Part shown: piece after piece, positions 63,240 through 64,000 of the stretch
Numbering within the stretch: position 1 is the first letter of the stretch
Layout: each line of letters begins with the position of its first letter
DNA from: Chania multitudinisentens RB-25
Lineage (GTDB): Bacteria; Pseudomonadota; Gammaproteobacteria; Enterobacterales; Enterobacteriaceae
DNA length: 64,000 nucleotides
NCBI RefSeq assembly: GCF_000520015.2
Contig: NZ_CP007044.2
Coordinates: 1,240,001-1,304,000 of the forward strand
Direction: 5' to 3'
Notes under the pieces: model-generated
What the model was told of the DNA's origin: nothing
The model's database searches: none
What the model saw: only the letters and a program-made list of their open reading frames with translations
Position numbers and translations under genes: made by a program

Positions 63240-63896
63240 TTAGATAGCGAACGCAAAATTGAGAGTCACAGAACCGTCAATTTTGGTGTTCTCAGTAATA
63301 ACACCGTTCATGGTGCTGGTGCTGGCCAAGTCTGCATCAACACGAATATCAGCTTTAAATACGCTACCGGCTTTCAACACGTTATTTGCTGTTGCCCAAC
63401 TGGTTTGAGTGCCTTTGCTTAAAAAAACGCTGGCAACTTGGAGCGAACATTGTCCAGGGTTGCCTTTGCACAGGGGGGTTTGAACACCGTCTACGGTCGA
63501 GGTATTGGCCATAACAACCCTGTACCCGCCGATCTTTCCGGTTCCGTTAACAAACCCCATACCGTAGTGGTTGGGAGCCTGGAAGCTGGCATTGGTCACC
63601 ACCATTGAGTCACTGCGATTATCTGTTGGGGTGATTGTCAGATAAGTCATACCATCACAAGTGATTATCCAGCTTTGGGCGATGCTGGTAAGTGATATGA
63701 TCGCGTCAGGCTTGAGGCGTGATGCTCGTATTGAACCAAAATTATAGATTCCGTTATTCGGCGCAGCAATTGTGCAGGTAGGGGTTCCGAGTTTCCCTGC
63801 CACTTTCAGTTCAGACGTTGGTGCTGCCGCTTGGGCATTGGCGGCGGTGAACAACAGGGCTGACAGTACGCTGAGACATAAAATGCGTTTTTTCAT
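63240..63896 (-). CDS. DUF1120-domain fimbrial-type protein
   Basis: A 218-residue exported protein: signal peptide MKKRILCLSVLSALLFTAANAQA, then a DUF1120 domain with the family start SELKVAGKLGTPTCTIA, YNFGSIRASRL and the first disulfide cysteine pair (TPTC and IITCDG), and a C-terminal beta strand SVTLNFAFAI. DUF1120 proteins are found in enterobacterial loci with chaperone-usher genes and are thought to be pilin-like. No usher or chaperone is visible here; the rest of the locus would lie to the right of the window. Confidence 0.8.
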   Translation of the reverse strand: MKKRILCLSVLSALLFTAANAQAAAPTSELKVAGKLGTPTCTIAAPNNGIYNFGSIRASRLKPDAIISLTSIAQSWIITCDGMTYLTITPTDNRSDSMVVTNASFQAPNHYGMGFVNGTGKIGGYRVVMANTSTVDGVQTPLCKGNPGQCSLQVASVFLSKGTQTSWATANNVLKAGSVFKADIRVDADLASTSTMNGVITENTKIDGSVTLNFAFAI

Positions 63897-63965
63897 AATG
63901 AATAGTATCTATATTAAAAGGATATCTATATTGGGCCGATGGCGCTTCTACAGGTTTGCTCGGTA

Positions 63966-64000
63966 TTAAATGCCGTAAGCAAAACTCAGGGTCATGGAAC
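63966..64000 (-). CDS. DUF1120-like protein, C-terminal end only (truncated by window edge)
   Basis: The last ten codons SMTLSFAYGI and a TAA stop, reading off the right edge. They match SVTLNFAFAI at the end of the DUF1120 protein at 63240, so a tandem paralogue starts beyond the window. Confidence 0.7.
   Translation of the reverse strand, partial: SMTLSFAYGI

Overview
The window is chromosomal DNA from an enterobacterium. The gene block ryhB - yhhW - gntR - gntK - gntT - yhgN - asd - glgBXCAP - glpD/glpR/glpG - glpE - malT/malP/malQ resembles the E. coli asd-glg-glp-mal region. The protein sequences are close to, but clearly distinct from, E. coli. The fimbrial, inositol and heme accessory loci fit a Serratia-like member of the Yersiniaceae; the genus is an inference from gene content, not a database result.

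Layout. (1) 0.2-9.7 kb: a chaperone-usher fimbrial operon on the minus strand (major pilin, chaperone, usher, two-domain adhesin) followed by six minor pilins. The six are three tandem copies of a two-gene A-B cassette. A small PapI/FaeA-type regulator lies at the far left on the plus strand. (2) 10.2-21.7 kb: a myo-inositol catabolic cluster (iolI/H-like, iolA, iolB, iolR, iolC-DUF2090 fusion, iolD, iolG, iolE) arranged around three promoter regions that share a paired motif, probably the IolR operator. (3) 21.7-28 kb: the RyhB small RNA with its Fur box, a pirin, the gluconate genes gntR-gntK-gntT with recognisable GntR and CRP sites, yhgN and asd. (4) 28.2-28.9 kb: a truncated muramidase-toxin-like gene followed by an LprI-like (DUF1311) gene. 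(5) 29.4-38.9 kb: glgBXCAP glycogen operon. (6) 38.9-42.4 kb: glpD, glpR, glpG. (7) 42.7-53.6 kb: a block that separates glpG from glpE. It holds a secreted BNR_4 beta-propeller protein, the hemP-hmuRSTUV heme uptake operon and a hutW-hutX-chuY-like heme-degradation operon, the latter two with Fur-box-like sites. (8) 53.8-63.2 kb: glpE, a passenger-less autotransporter barrel, malT, malP, malQ. (9) right edge: one DUF1120 fimbrial-type protein and the last codons of a second.

The main themes are carbon storage and sugar use (inositol, gluconate, glycogen, glycerol-3-phosphate, maltodextrin), iron and heme acquisition, and surface adhesion. No tRNA, rRNA, CRISPR array, transposase or integrase was recognised. 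The most unusual structures are the triplicated pilin pair with an 88-bp stretch of perfect identity between two copies, the paired operator-like motif of the iol promoters, the toxin/immunity remnant between asd and glgB, and the heme/BNR block that splits the glpEGR genes.
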